Positions 44,106-55,227 are shown, counted from the stretch's first letter. The stretch is 64,000 nt of DNA from CAVTJL01 sp963828215 (GCA_963828215.1 CAWHFO010000076.1:1-64000); one strand, 5' to 3'. The notes: generated by a model not told the origin, from the sequence alone. Program-made: numbers and translations.

Positions 44106-46463
44106 ATGACGAGCCACACCAGGCTTCGGGCCCTCCTTTGGCTGTCGGCTGCCGGTGTCGCCGGGCTCGGCCTGGCGGTGCTGGCGGGCGGGCTCTGGCT
44201 CGCCGCCGTCGGCGGATCGCGCTGCTACGTGGCGGTGGGCGGAGCCATGCTGGGCGCCGCCATCCTCCTCGCCGCGCGAAGGCCGCTCGCGCTGACGGTC
44301 TACGCCGCCGTCGTGCTCGGCACCCTGGCCTGGGCGATCCAGGAGGTCGGGCTCGACTGGTGGCAGCTGGCGCCGCGCGGTGACCTGATCGTTCCGATCG
44401 GCCTCTATCTGCTGCTGCTCGGCGCGATCCTGCGCCGTGCGGGCGCCCCGGCAGCGTCGTGGCGCCGTGCGCAGGGGCTGCTCGCCGCCAGCCTGGGGCT
44501 GGCGGCGGTCGTCGGCGCGGTGGCGTTCCTGCGCGACACCCACGATCGGGCGGGCGAGCTGTCGGAGGCTCCGCCGGGCGCCGGACAGGCGGCGAGCGAG
44601 GGCGTGCCCGACGGCGACTGGCGCGCCTATGGACGCACCTCGCGAGGCGATCGCTGGTCGCCCCTGCGGCAGATCACGCCGGACAATGTCATGGACCTCA
44701 GGGTCGCCTGGAGCTTTCGGACCGGCGATCTGCGTGGCCCCGGCGACCCGAGGGCCACGACCGACGAGGTGACGCCGCTCGAGATCGACGACACCCTCTA
44801 TCTGTGCACGCCCCACGACCACCTGATCGCGCTCGATGCCGAGACGGGCCGCGAGCGATGGCGGTACGACCCGAAGCTCGTCCTGGCCCCGGACCTGCGC
44901 CAGCTGCATTGCCGCGGCGTCTCCTACTACGAGAGGGCAGCCGGCGCGGCAGGCCCGTGCCGGCGGCGTCTCTTCCTGCCGACCGCCGATGCCCGGCTGA
45001 TCGCGGTCGACGCCGATGACGGCCGGCCCTGCCGGGGCTTCGGCGAGGATGGCGCCGTCGATCTCTGGGCGGGCATGCCTCGGGCCCATCCCGGCTACTA
45101 CTATTCCACGTCGCCGCCGCTGGTGACCCACGGCCTCGTGGTCGTCGGCGGCAATGTCAGCGACAACGTCTCCACGATCGAGCCTTCCGGCGTGCTCCGC
45201 GCCTACGATGCGGAGACCGGCAGACTGGTCTGGAACTGGGACGCGGGGAATCCCGAGGCCACCCGGCCGCTGCCCGCCGGCCAGCGCTACACGCCCAGCT
45301 CCCCCAACAGCTGGAGCGTCGCCAGCGCCGACGAGGCTCTGGGGCTGATCTATCTGCCGATGGGCAATCAGACGCCGGACTCGTGGGGCGGCGGCCGCCC
45401 GCCGGCATCGGAGCGCTTCTCGAGCTCGATCGTCGCTCTCGATGCCGCATCGGGCAAGCTGCGCTGGGTGTTCCAGACCGTGCATCACGACCTCTGGGAC
45501 ATGGACGTGGGCTCGCAGCCGAGCCTCGTCGACCTGCGCACGCCCGAAGGGGTCGTTCCGGCGCTGGTGGCACCGACCAAGCGCGGCGATCTCTATGTCC
45601 TCGATCGCCGCACGGGTGCTGCGATCGTGCCGGCACCCGAGCGCCCCGTGCCGCAAGGGGCGGCGGCCGGTGACCGGATATCGCCGACCCAGCCCTTCTC
45701 GCAGCTCAGCTTCATGCCCCCGACCCTGACCGAGCGCGACATGTGGGGGGCGACGATGCTCGACCAGCTCTACTGCCGGATCCTCTTCCACAAGCGCCGC
45801 TACGAGGGGATCTTCACGCCGCCTTCGATGCAGGGCACTCTCGTCTATCCCGGAAATCTCGGCGTCTTCGACTGGGGCGGGATAGCCGTCGACCCCGTGC
45901 GGGGGGTGGCGTTCGTCACCCCGAGCTACATCGGCTTCATCGCGAGGCTGGACCGGCGGGAGCAGGGGCCCGACAGCCCGTTCGCGACAACGGACAATCC
46001 CCTCGCCAATCCGCAGCACGGCACGCCCTTCGCCGTCCGGCTCGAGCCCTTCCTGTCGCCGCTGGGGCTGCCCTGTCAGGCGCCGCCCTGGGGCTACGTC
46101 GCCGGCGTCGACCTCGCCACCGCCAGGATCGTGTGGCAGCATCGCAACGGCACCGTCCGGGACAGCTCGCCCCTGCCGCTCCGGTTCCGGATGGGCGTGC
46201 CCAGCATGGGCGGCCCGATCCTCACGGCCGGCGGCGTCGCCTTCCTGACCGGAAGCCTCGACAACTATGTCCGGGCCTACGACGTCACCACCGGCCGCCA
46301 GCTCTGGCAGGACCGGCTGCCGGCGGGCGGCCAAGCGACGCCGATCACCTATCGCTCTCCCGAGAGCGGCAGGCAGGTCGTCCTCGTCGTCGCTGGCGGC
46401 CACGGATCCCTCGGCACCAGGCTCGGCGACTGGGTCATCGCCTACGCGCTGCCCAAGGGCTGA
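44106..46463 (+). CDS. Membrane-bound PQQ-dependent dehydrogenase, glucose/quinate/shikimate family
   Basis: A 785-residue enzyme. Residues 1-140 hold five hydrophobic helices (LVAVLAGGLWLAAVG-like start, AMLGAAILLAARRPLAL, YLLLLGAILRRAG) that dock to the ubiquinone pool. The rest is an eight-bladed PQQ propeller: GDWRAYGRTSRGDRWSPLRQ, TLYLCTPHDHLIALDAETGR, LVVVGGNVSDNVSTIEPSGV, FQTVHHDLWDMDVGSQPSLV with the catalytic Asp region, and VGVPSMGGP-type repeats. The enzyme oxidises aldoses or cyclic polyols in the periplasm. Which substrate cannot be decided from the sequence. Confidence 0.9.
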   Translation: MTSHTRLRALLWLSAAGVAGLGLAVLAGGLWLAAVGGSRCYVAVGGAMLGAAILLAARRPLALTVYAAVVLGTLAWAIQEVGLDWWQLAPRGDLIVPIGLYLLLLGAILRRAGAPAASWRRAQGLLAASLGLAAVVGAVAFLRDTHDRAGELSEAPPGAGQAASEGVPDGDWRAYGRTSRGDRWSPLRQITPDNVMDLRVAWSFRTGDLRGPGDPRATTDEVTPLEIDDTLYLCTPHDHLIALDAETGRERWRYDPKLVLAPDLRQLHCRGVSYYERAAGAAGPCRRRLFLPTADARLIAVDADDGRPCRGFGEDGAVDLWAGMPRAHPGYYYSTSPPLVTHGLVVVGGNVSDNVSTIEPSGVLRAYDAETGRLVWNWDAGNPEATRPLPAGQRYTPSSPNSWSVASADEALGLIYLPMGNQTPDSWGGGRPPASERFSSSIVALDAASGKLRWVFQTVHHDLWDMDVGSQPSLVDLRTPEGVVPALVAPTKRGDLYVLDRRTGAAIVPAPERPVPQGAAAGDRISPTQPFSQLSFMPPTLTERDMWGATMLDQLYCRILFHKRRYEGIFTPPSMQGTLVYPGNLGVFDWGGIAVDPVRGVAFVTPSYIGFIARLDRREQGPDSPFATTDNPLANPQHGTPFAVRLEPFLSPLGLPCQAPPWGYVAGVDLATARIVWQHRNGTVRDSSPLPLRFRMGVPSMGGPILTAGGVAFLTGSLDNYVRAYDVTTGRQLWQDRLPAGGQATPITYRSPESGRQVVLVVAGGHGSLGTRLGDWVIAYALPKG

Positions 46464-46579
46464 CCGGCCGTCGCATGGCAGGCCGGCCCCTGCCGGGCCG
46501 ATGCGAGCCATGTCGCTTGCGCCCGTCTGCGACGCGGCCGAAGGTCGAGCCGTCACACGCTCTCGAGGAGAACAAGGGG

Positions 46580-47431
46580 ATGCGCCGACTTGCGCTCGTG
46601 CTCTCTCTCGTCACCGGTCTCGGCACGGCCGCCGCGGCAGCGGCGCCGCAGTGGGAGACCCTGCCGCCGACGCCGACCCTGCCCAAGGCCCTGACGAGCG
46701 GCTACGCGCCGGTCGACGGCATCAGGATCTGGTACGCCGAGCTCGGCCAGGGCGAGCCGGTGATCCTGCTGCATGGCGGGCTCGCCAACTCCGACTACTG
46801 GGGTCATCAGGTGCCGGTGCTGGCGAAGCACTATCGGGTGATCGTCATGGACAGCCGCGGCCATGGCCGCAGCACCCGCAACGAGCAGCCCTTCGGCTAC
46901 GACCTCATGGCCTCGGACGTGCTGGGGCTGATGGACTATCTCAAGATCCAGAGGGCGGCGATCGTCGGCTGGAGCGACGGCGGCATCATCGGCCTCGACA
47001 TCGCCATCCACCATCCCGAGCGGCTGACCAAGCTCTTCGCCTTCGCCGCCAACTCCGACCCGAGCGGCGTCAAGGACATCGCCAAGAGCCCGGTCTTCAC
47101 GGCCTACATCGCGCGGGCCGAGAAGGAGTACGAGAAGCTCTCGCCGACGCCGGATCAGTACAAGTCGTTCCTCGACCAGATCAGCAAGATGTGGGCGACG
47201 CAGCCGCACTTCACCAAGGAGCAGCTCCAGGGCATCAAGGTCCCGACGTGGATCGTCGACGCCGACCACGACGAGGCGATCGAGCGCGGGAACACTCTCT
47301 ACATGGCGGACACGATCCCGGGCTCGGGCCTGCTGATACAGCCCGGGGTCAGCCATTTCTCCTTCCTCCAGGACCCCGTCCAGTTCAACGAGGATGTCCT
47401 GCACTTCCTGGCCCACGTTCAGGGGCGATGA
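46580..47431 (+). CDS. Secreted alpha/beta hydrolase
   Basis: A signal peptide (MRRLALVLSLVTGLGTAAAA) precedes an alpha/beta-hydrolase domain: YAELGQGEPVILLHGGLANS (oxyanion region), VIVMDSRGHGRSTRNEQPFG, nucleophile elbow AAIVGWSDGGIIGLDIAIHH, acid in TWIVDADHDEAI, and base in LIQPGVSHFSFLQDP. All three catalytic residues are present. The total of 283 residues is normal. The substrate is unknown. It follows the PQQ dehydrogenase by about 115 bp on the same strand. Confidence 0.88.
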   Translation: MRRLALVLSLVTGLGTAAAAAAPQWETLPPTPTLPKALTSGYAPVDGIRIWYAELGQGEPVILLHGGLANSDYWGHQVPVLAKHYRVIVMDSRGHGRSTRNEQPFGYDLMASDVLGLMDYLKIQRAAIVGWSDGGIIGLDIAIHHPERLTKLFAFAANSDPSGVKDIAKSPVFTAYIARAEKEYEKLSPTPDQYKSFLDQISKMWATQPHFTKEQLQGIKVPTWIVDADHDEAIERGNTLYMADTIPGSGLLIQPGVSHFSFLQDPVQFNEDVLHFLAHVQGR

Positions 47432-47537
47432 GGCGGGAGGGCTCCGGCCGAGGAAGGCGGGTCGCCGCCGGGCCGGCTCATGGAAACCAGCGCCCGGGTA
47501 CGAACGTTAGGAGGGCAACGCCAGGACGGAGGGTGTC

Positions 47538-47858
47538 ATGCCACGCGGCGACAAGTCCAAGTATACGGACAAGCAGGAGCGGAAGGCCGACCACATCGCC
47601 GAAAGCTACGAGGAGCGGGGCGTCTCCGAGAAGGAGGCCGAGCGCCGCGCCTGGGCCACCGTCAACAAGGACGATGGCGGCGGCAAGAGGCGCGGCGGCT
47701 CCGGCGAGGGCAAGCATACCGGCCACCCGGCGGCGCACAAGGGCGGCGCCAAGGGCGGCAAGGCCTCCGCGGACCGCCCGGCCGCAGAGCGGTCGGCGTC
47801 GGCCAGGAAGGCCGCGGCGACCCGCGAGCGCAACGCGGATCACCGCGCCGGCCGCTAG
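47538..47858 (+). CDS. Small basic stress-type protein
   Basis: The 106-residue lysine/arginine-rich protein starts PRGDKSKYTDKQERKADHIA, ESYEERGVSEKEAERRAWAT VNKDDGGG. This start recurs in small proteins often annotated as plasmid stabilisation or stress-related, with no proven role. The C-terminal half is low-complexity, rich in Gly, Lys and Ala. It lies between the hydrolase and the Crp/Fnr gene and has its own ribosome-binding site (GGAGG). Confidence 0.7.
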   Translation: MPRGDKSKYTDKQERKADHIAESYEERGVSEKEAERRAWATVNKDDGGGKRRGGSGEGKHTGHPAAHKGGAKGGKASADRPAAERSASARKAAATRERNADHRAGR

Positions 47859-47893
47859 CGCTTCGGGCGGTCGATCCCGGGTCCGAGACGAGG

Positions 47894-48616
47894 ATGACCC
47901 CGGCTGCCCTCAAGGCCTGCGCCCGCAACAGCCTGCTGCGGGCGCTCGAGGAGGCCGACCTCCGGCGATTGATGCCCCACGTCGAGATCCTGCGCCTGGA
48001 GCGCGGGCAGGTGCTGCTCGATGTCGGCGACAAGGTCACCTTCGTCTGTTTCCCGCTCGACTGCATCATCGCGCTCGACGTCACCATGCAGGACGGGGGC
48101 ACCACGGAGACGGCGGCGGTCGGCCGCGAGGGCATGGACGGCTACGTCGTGGCACTGGGCGACCATCATGCGCTGCTGCGCAGCATCGTGCAGGTCGGCG
48201 GCGAGGCCGCCCGGCTGCCCGTCGCCGAGCTCGAGGCGGCGTTCGTGGCCAACGCCGCCGTCCGCCATCTCGTGCTGCGCTTCATCCAGGCGCTGCTGGC
48301 GCAGGTGATGCAGACGGTGGCCTGCAACGCGCTTCACACGGCGGAGGCCCGCCTCTGCCGCTGGCTCCTGCTCCTGGCCGACCGCGTCGGAGGCGACCGG
48401 CTGCACGTCACGCAGGAGTTTCTGGCCGAGAGCCTGGGCGTGCAGCGGACGACCGTGACGCTCATCGCCCGGACCCTGCAGACGGCGGGATTGATCCGCT
48501 ACCGGCGCGGTCTCGTCCAGGTCGTCGATCGGGCCGGCCTCGAGGAGTCGGCCTGCGAATGCTACCGCGTCATTCGCGAGCACTACGAGCGCGTGCTTCC
48601 GGGAGCCTTTGCGTGA
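47894..48616 (+). CDS. Crp/Fnr-family transcriptional regulator
   Basis: A 240-residue regulator with a cNMP-type sensor domain (LRRLMPHVEILRLERGQVLL, FVCFPLDCIIALDVTMQDGG, VGREGMDGYVVALGDHHALL) and a winged helix at the end (LHVTQEFLAESLGVQRTTVT LIARTLQTAGLIRYRRG). The sensor lacks the four Cys of Fnr and the cAMP-binding Arg-Thr pair of Crp, so the signal is unknown. It is of the type with a conserved G-R-E-G-M block. ATG 47894 lies about 35 bp after the preceding small gene. Confidence 0.87.
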   Translation: MTPAALKACARNSLLRALEEADLRRLMPHVEILRLERGQVLLDVGDKVTFVCFPLDCIIALDVTMQDGGTTETAAVGREGMDGYVVALGDHHALLRSIVQVGGEAARLPVAELEAAFVANAAVRHLVLRFIQALLAQVMQTVACNALHTAEARLCRWLLLLADRVGGDRLHVTQEFLAESLGVQRTTVTLIARTLQTAGLIRYRRGLVQVVDRAGLEESACECYRVIREHYERVLPGAFA

Positions 48617-49064
48617 TCCATCTGTCGACAACCCGACAGACCGGAACTGAATGCCCGCATAGATAGATGTCGACGAGACTTCGGGCGGGCACCCTTTGTC
48701 CGCCCGTCGTTCCCGAAGAAAGATGACGACTTCTTGCCAGGAGCTGCTACTATACGACGGAAGAGAGAGTTTATTGCCGAGGGAAAGGTAGCGGGGTCGG
48801 ACATCGGCCTGCCCTTTCGCCCGGAGCGGGTGTCCCGACCCGGCTCCACCGCCTCGGTCGGGAGCGACTCGACGCCGATCGAGGACCGGGCACCTCGACT
48901 GCCTATGTGCTCCACGCCCGGATTGCCGAAAGAGCGGAAGGCGCGCCCTGGCTTCCATCGTTGCGATGGGCCGCCATGGATTGCTCTGCCTGTTCGCAGG
49001 CCGGGAGGAAGATTTCAAGCCCGCATCCGAGGCTCGAGAGGGCCGTCGGAAAAGGAGTAGCTCG
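48617..49064. other. Intergenic region with nested inverted repeats
   Basis: No gene is seen. TCTGTCG/CGACAGA (48621-48640) follows the Crp/Fnr stop directly. Further on, CTTCGGG (48679-48685) can pair with CCCGAAG (48712-48718), while the overlapping CGGGCGG (48682-48688) can pair with CCGCCCG (48700-48706). The two pairings exclude each other. The rest looks like leader DNA for the gene at 49065. Confidence 0.45.
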
Positions 49065-49328
49065 ATGCCCAGCAAGACCATGAAGCCAACGCCCCCGGCG
49101 GCCGCTCCTGCGGAGCTGCCCGAGCCTGTCGATACGGTCTCCGGCCGAAGCCTGGAGGCCAGCGAGCCCGCGATGCCGGGCGGCGGCGCTGCCGACGCAG
49201 CGCCGGAGGACGCAGCCATCCGCGGCCGCGCCTACGAGCTCTGGGAGCGGGCGGGTGCGCCCGAGGATCGCGCGTGGGAGTTCTGGCTCGAGGCCGAGCG
49301 TCAGCTGCAGGAGGAGACGTACCCGTAG
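49065..49328 (+). CDS. DUF2934 protein
   Basis: An 87-residue protein. The proline/alanine-rich first half is probably unstructured. The second half is the DUF2934 motif (IRGRAYELWERAGAPEDRAW EFWLEAERQLQ). ATG 49065 has AAAGGAG at ideal spacing. Such small proteins are widespread in alphaproteobacteria and have no established role. It sits just before the sensor kinase and may be co-expressed with it. Confidence 0.75.
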   Translation: MPSKTMKPTPPAAAPAELPEPVDTVSGRSLEASEPAMPGGGAADAAPEDAAIRGRAYELWERAGAPEDRAWEFWLEAERQLQEETYP

Positions 49329-49414
49329 CGTCGAGCCTCGGGCGCACCCGTGGTCGGCGCGACCGGCCCGACACCCTGGCGGTCGGCACAGATACCAGAA
49401 AGATCAAAAAGCCG

Positions 49415-50440
49415 ATGAATGACGACACGGTTCCGCCGGGGATCGCCGAGGGCCTGTTCGGGCAGTTTGCCGAGAGCACCCAGGACGCGCTGTGGATCGT
49501 CGACCTCCATGGCCGCCGCTTCGAGTTTCTGAGCCCGGCGTTCGAGCGTATCTGGGGCTGCGAGCGCGAGGTTGTCATGGCCGATCGTGAGCTGTGGCTC
49601 CAGTCCGTCGATCCGGCCGATCGCCAGAAGGTCCGCAAGGCCTGGCTCCGCGCGCAGGGTGGCGAGCGCGTGATGATCGACTACCGCATCCTCCGGCCGG
49701 ACGGGAGCATGCGCTGGATTCGCGACGGGGCCTTCCCGATCCTCAACATGGCCGGGGGCGTCGAGCGGATCGGCGGCATCGCCCGCGACATCACCGAACG
49801 GCACGACAGCGAGCAGGCCAAGGAGGAGGCCCTCGCACAACGCGATCTTTTATTGAGAGAGCTCAATCACAGAGTAAAGAACAACCTGCAGCTCATCACG
49901 GCCCTCCTGCATCTGCAGGCAGCCCGGCTCGATGACGCCGCGATGCGCGCGCAGTTCGATCAGGCGAGCTCCCGCGTGGCGGCGATCGCCGATATCCACG
50001 CGAGCCTCCACCCCAACGAAGGCCTGGTCGGCGACATAGCCGTCGGCGACTACCTGAGACGGCTGTGCGGCAGGCTGACGACGGCCTTTCTCGAGGAGGG
50101 CGAGGGTCGCATCACGCTGACGGTCGAGGCCGATCACGCGATGATCGAGCCCGACCGGGCGCTGCCCCTCGGCCTCATCGTCAATGAGCTCGTGACCAAC
50201 GCCCTGAAGCACGCCTTTTCGACCGGGGGGCAGGGCGAGATCAGGATCTCGTTCGCCCGCCGCGACGGCGGCTGGCGGCTGGCGGTGCGGGACACCGGCT
50301 CCGGCATGCCGCCAGGCGAAGAGGAGCGGGAGAGCGGCTTCGGCAGCAGGCTCGTGGCGATGCTCGTCAAGCAGATCGGCGGGACTTTGGAGGTCCGGCA
50401 GGACGAAGGAACGGTCGTGGTGGTCGAGGCGCCGGCCTGA
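49415..50440 (+). CDS. PAS-domain sensor histidine kinase (HisKA_2 type)
   Basis: The 341-residue kinase has a PAS domain (FAESTQDALWIVDLHGRRFE, DYRILRPDGSMRWIRDGAFP, GGIARDITERHDSEQAK) followed by the HisKA_2 phosphoacceptor block LLLRELNHRVKNNLQLITAL (His of ELNHRVKNN). The ATPase domain has IVNELVTNALKHAFSTGG (N box), AVRDTGSGMPPG (G1) and GFGSRLVAMLVKQIGGTLEV (G2). This class often feeds general-stress or light pathways. No transmembrane segment is present, so it is cytoplasmic. No response regulator gene is adjacent. Confidence 0.9.
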   Translation: MNDDTVPPGIAEGLFGQFAESTQDALWIVDLHGRRFEFLSPAFERIWGCEREVVMADRELWLQSVDPADRQKVRKAWLRAQGGERVMIDYRILRPDGSMRWIRDGAFPILNMAGGVERIGGIARDITERHDSEQAKEEALAQRDLLLRELNHRVKNNLQLITALLHLQAARLDDAAMRAQFDQASSRVAAIADIHASLHPNEGLVGDIAVGDYLRRLCGRLTTAFLEEGEGRITLTVEADHAMIEPDRALPLGLIVNELVTNALKHAFSTGGQGEIRISFARRDGGWRLAVRDTGSGMPPGEEERESGFGSRLVAMLVKQIGGTLEVRQDEGTVVVVEAPA

Positions 50441-50578
50441 CCGAGCCCGCTCGCCGGCAAGCGCCCTGCCCGCGGCGATCACGGAAGCGGCTCGTTGCGC
50501 GATACCACGATATCGGAGGCCCCGGCCCAGGCTGCGCCGGAGCCCTCGACACGGGCCGACCCCGGCGTCCCGGCAGGA

Positions 50579-50737
50579 TCAGATCCGCCCCATGAGGAGC
50601 AGGACCAGCAGGATGAGAAGAACGAGGCCGAGCCCGCCGCTCGGGTAGTAGCCCCAGCCGCTGCTGTAGGGCCAAGTGGGTAACGCGCCGACCAGGATCA
50701 GCACCACGACGATCAGAAGTATAAGGCCCAGGCTCAT
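50579..50737 (-). CDS. DUF3309 small membrane protein
   Basis: A 52-residue protein made of two hydrophobic helices around a conserved loop: LGLILLIVVVLILVGALPTW, SSGWGYYPSG, GLGLVLLILLVLLLMGRI. This is the DUF3309 pattern. ATG 50737 is the family start; the open frame extends to 50812. Its function is unknown. Confidence 0.85.
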   Translation of the reverse strand: MSLGLILLIVVVLILVGALPTWPYSSGWGYYPSGGLGLVLLILLVLLLMGRI

Positions 50738-50989
50738 CGCCCAGCTCCCTGCCGTTATTGCCCCGAGAGCGGCCAAACGACCACATCCCGGGCCGCGCAG
50801 GCTCCTCCTCATTGGCTGAAAGGCGCGGCATCCTCACAACGTCCGAGCGAATGAATGGCTCCCTCGCCTCGGGCACCCCCCGCACTTTCATCGCCTCGTG
50901 TCGGCATCGACCTTCCCCATCCTCGCCGTCGACCGGCAGGAAGGCAACGGGCGCTCGGGCCGCCCTGATCCGGGCCGAGGCCGGCCGGG

Positions 50990-52165
50990 TCAGTCGAACG
51001 GCAGGCCTACATAGTTCTCGGCGAGCGCCGTCATCGCCGCGGTCGAGCCCATCAGATAGTCGAGCTCGGCCAACTGCAGGCGATCGTCGAACGGACTGCG
51101 GCCGGGAAAGCGGTGGAGGAGCGAGGTCATCCACCAGGAGAAGCGCTCGGCCTTCCAGACCCGGCGGAGCGCCGTGGCCGAATAGGCATCGAGCAGGCCG
51201 GCGCTGCCGGTGCGATAGAAGTCGACGAGAGCCCGCGACAGGCAGCGGACGTCGGCGGCGGCCAGGTTCAGGCCCTTCGCACCCGTGGGCGGCACGATAT
51301 GCGCGGCGTCGCCCGCGAGGAACAGCCGGCCGAAGCGCATCGGCTCGACCACGAAGCTCCGCATCGGCGTGACGCCCTTCTCGACCGAGGGGCCGGCCTC
51401 GAGCCGGGCCGCGGTCTCGGGCCCAGCCCGTAGGCGCAGCTCGTCCCAGATACGCTCGTCCGGCCAGTCCTCGAGATGCTCGTCCGGGCGGCACTGGATA
51501 TAGAGCCGGCTGACCTCGGGCGAGCGCATGCTGAAGAGCGCGAAGCCGCGATCGTGCCAAGCGTAGATCAGCTCGTGCGACACCGGCCTCGTATGGGTGA
51601 GGATACCGAGCCAGCCGAAGGGATAGGCGCGCTCGAAGACGCGCTGGGCGCTCTCCGGCAGGCCCCGCCGGCAGACCCCGTGGAAGCCGTCGCAGCCGGC
51701 GACGAAATCGCAGGTGATGCTCCGGTCGACCCCGCCCGTGCGGTAGCGGATGGTCGGCCGCTCGCCGTCGAGCCCCTCCAGGGCCAGGGCCTCCGCCTCG
51801 AAGAGGATCTTGCCGCCTGCGGCGAGGCGCGCCCAGATCAGGTCCTTCGTCACCTCGGTCTGGCCGTAGACCATGACCGACTTGCCGCCGGTCAAGGCCT
51901 GGAAGTCGATGCGCTGCCGGCGGCCGGCGACGGCGATCTCGATACCGCCATGGACCAGGCCCTCCCGGTGCGCGCGATCGCCGACACCCGCCTCGTCCAG
52001 GAGGTCGACCGTGCCCTGCTCCAGGACGCCGGCCCGGATGCGGCCCTCCACATGGGCGCGCTCGCGCCGCTCCAGGACGATCGAGCCGATGCCGGCCCGG
52101 TGCAGGAGCTGGGCGAGCAGGAGCCCGGACGGGCCCGCGCCGACGATGCCGATCTGGGTGCGCAT
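50990..52165 (-). CDS. pobA: 4-hydroxybenzoate 3-monooxygenase
   Basis: The 391-residue flavoprotein has the FAD-binding start IGIVGAGPSGLLLAQLLHRA, then RAHVEGRIRAGVLEQGTVDL (typical of PobA, with the substrate-side Arg), DFVAGCDGFHGVCR and LFLAGDAAHIVPPTGAKGLN LAAADV. The length and motif spacing fit PobA, which hydroxylates 4-hydroxybenzoate to protocatechuate with NADPH and oxygen. It lies 28 bp after pcaG in the same direction, so the product feeds the dioxygenase encoded upstream. It is intact. Confidence 0.94.
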   Translation of the reverse strand: MRTQIGIVGAGPSGLLLAQLLHRAGIGSIVLERRERAHVEGRIRAGVLEQGTVDLLDEAGVGDRAHREGLVHGGIEIAVAGRRQRIDFQALTGGKSVMVYGQTEVTKDLIWARLAAGGKILFEAEALALEGLDGERPTIRYRTGGVDRSITCDFVAGCDGFHGVCRRGLPESAQRVFERAYPFGWLGILTHTRPVSHELIYAWHDRGFALFSMRSPEVSRLYIQCRPDEHLEDWPDERIWDELRLRAGPETAARLEAGPSVEKGVTPMRSFVVEPMRFGRLFLAGDAAHIVPPTGAKGLNLAAADVRCLSRALVDFYRTGSAGLLDAYSATALRRVWKAERFSWWMTSLLHRFPGRSPFDDRLQLAELDYLMGSTAAMTALAENYVGLPFD

Positions 52166-52193
52166 CGACGGCAGCCTCCCCTTCGCCCTGCTC

Positions 52194-52823
52194 CTAGACG
52201 TCGAAGAAGACCGTCTCGGGGTCGCCCTGGAGGCGGATATCGAAGCGGTAGACGATCTCGCCGTCCCGCTCGCTCCGCGGCGCCAGGAGGGTCTGGCGGC
52301 GGGCGGGCTGCTCGATCAGACCGAGCACCGGGTCCTCGGCGTTCGCCGCCGCCTCGTCGGCGAAGTAGAGACGCGTGTGCAGGCCGATATTGATGCCGCG
52401 GGCGACGATCCAGAGGTTGAGATGGGGGGCCATCGGCTTCTGGCCCCGGCGGCCCGGCACCCGCCCGGGCTTGATCGTCTCGAGCCAGAAAAGGCCGGTC
52501 TCGAAGTCGCACGCCGCCCGACCCCAGCCGCGAAACCCGGCATCACCTGACTCTTTCCGTTTGTCGGCGGGATGGTCGTAGTGGCCGTGGCCGTCGGCCT
52601 GCCAGACCTCGACCAGGGCGTCGCGACAGGGCGAGCCGGCCCCGTCGAGGACCAGGCCCTCGACCCGGATGCGCTCGCCTGCGGTGGCGGCGGTAACGAG
52701 GACGTTGGGCTTTTCCTGCGAGCGGAGCCGGAGGCCGGCGGCCGACGGATACATGCCGATATGGAGGAAAGGGCCGGCCGTCTGGGAGGGCGTCTCGACC
52801 AGATAGGGCAAGGGCTGGGGCAT
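52194..52823 (-). CDS. pcaG: Protocatechuate 3,4-dioxygenase alpha subunit
   Basis: The 209-residue subunit shows the intradiol dioxygenase fold: ETPSQTAGPFLHIG, RIRVEGLVLDGAGSPCRDAL VEVWQADGHGHYDHP, and the RGQKPMAPHLNLWIVARGIN block. As usual for the alpha chain, the iron ligands come from the beta subunit. It begins 5 bp after the pcaH stop. With PcaH it opens the ring of protocatechuate to beta-carboxymuconate, the entry to the beta-ketoadipate pathway. Confidence 0.93.
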   Translation of the reverse strand: MPQPLPYLVETPSQTAGPFLHIGMYPSAAGLRLRSQEKPNVLVTAATAGERIRVEGLVLDGAGSPCRDALVEVWQADGHGHYDHPADKRKESGDAGFRGWGRAACDFETGLFWLETIKPGRVPGRRGQKPMAPHLNLWIVARGINIGLHTRLYFADEAAANAEDPVLGLIEQPARRQTLLAPRSERDGEIVYRFDIRLQGDPETVFFDV

Positions 52824-52828
52824 GGGTC

Positions 52829-53554
52829 TCAGCTCCCCTCCGGGCGGTTCTCGAAGAGCGTCTGGCGGCGGCCGCGCAGCACGATGTCGAACCGGTAGGC
52901 GAGGCAGTCGAACGGCACGGCCATGTTCATGTCCAGGGGTGCCACGAGCCGGTCGATCGCCTCGGGATCGCCGATGGTATTCAGGATGGCGCAGCGCCGG
53001 ATCAGCGGATCGCCCTCGAAATACATCTGCGTCACGAGTCGCGTCGCGAAGGCCGGGCCGAACAGGGAAAAATGGATGTGCGCGGGCCGCCAGTCGTTCA
53101 TGCGGTTGCGCCAGGGATAGGGCCCGGGACGGATGGTCCGGAAGAGATAGCGCCCCTCCGCGTCTGTGAGGCAGCGGCCGGCACCCCCGAAATTGGGGTC
53201 GAGCGGCGCCTTGTACCGGTCGAAGACGTGACGATAGCGCCCGCCGGCATTGGCCTGCCAGACCTCGACCAGGGTCCCGGGCACGGGCCGGCAGTTCTCG
53301 TCCAGCACCCGGCCGTGGACGATGATCCGCTCGCCGATCGGCTCGCCGTCGACCGCGTGGTTCCTGATGAGGTCGTCGTCGAGCGGGTCGATGTCGGCTG
53401 CGCCGAAGACCGGCCCGGTCAGCTCGGAGAGCGTCTGCTCCAAGGCCAGGAGCGGATGGCGGGGCGAGCGCAGCACGCTCGTCTTGTAGCCCGGCGTCAG
53501 GGCCGGCGGATGGGCCTCGCGGTTGCGCTGATAGAACTCGGCCTCCCAGAGCAT
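52829..53554 (-). CDS. pcaH: Protocatechuate 3,4-dioxygenase beta subunit
   Basis: The 241-residue catalytic subunit has LVEVWQANAGGRYRHVFDRY (Tyr ligand), GRYLFRTIRPGPYPWRNRMN (second Tyr ligand in PYPW) and DWRPAHIHFSLFGPAFATRL VTQMYFEGDP (the two His ligands in HIHF). ATG 53554 follows GGGAGG and GGCGGAG; a further ATG lies at 53578. It is the first gene of pcaH-pcaG-pobA. No regulator such as PcaQ or PobR is next to it. Confidence 0.94.
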   Translation of the reverse strand: MLWEAEFYQRNREAHPPALTPGYKTSVLRSPRHPLLALEQTLSELTGPVFGAADIDPLDDDLIRNHAVDGEPIGERIIVHGRVLDENCRPVPGTLVEVWQANAGGRYRHVFDRYKAPLDPNFGGAGRCLTDAEGRYLFRTIRPGPYPWRNRMNDWRPAHIHFSLFGPAFATRLVTQMYFEGDPLIRRCAILNTIGDPEAIDRLVAPLDMNMAVPFDCLAYRFDIVLRGRRQTLFENRPEGS

Positions 53555-53596
53555 CTCCGCCCGCCTCCCCTGTGGCACCGGCTCCGGCCGGGGAGA

Positions 53597-55227
<1,631 letters not shown>

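Noticed and set aside
43776..46556. 926-residue open frame on the minus strand
   Set aside because: It lies opposite the PQQ dehydrogenase, whose motifs are clear, and its low-complexity sequence is a GC-rich shadow.
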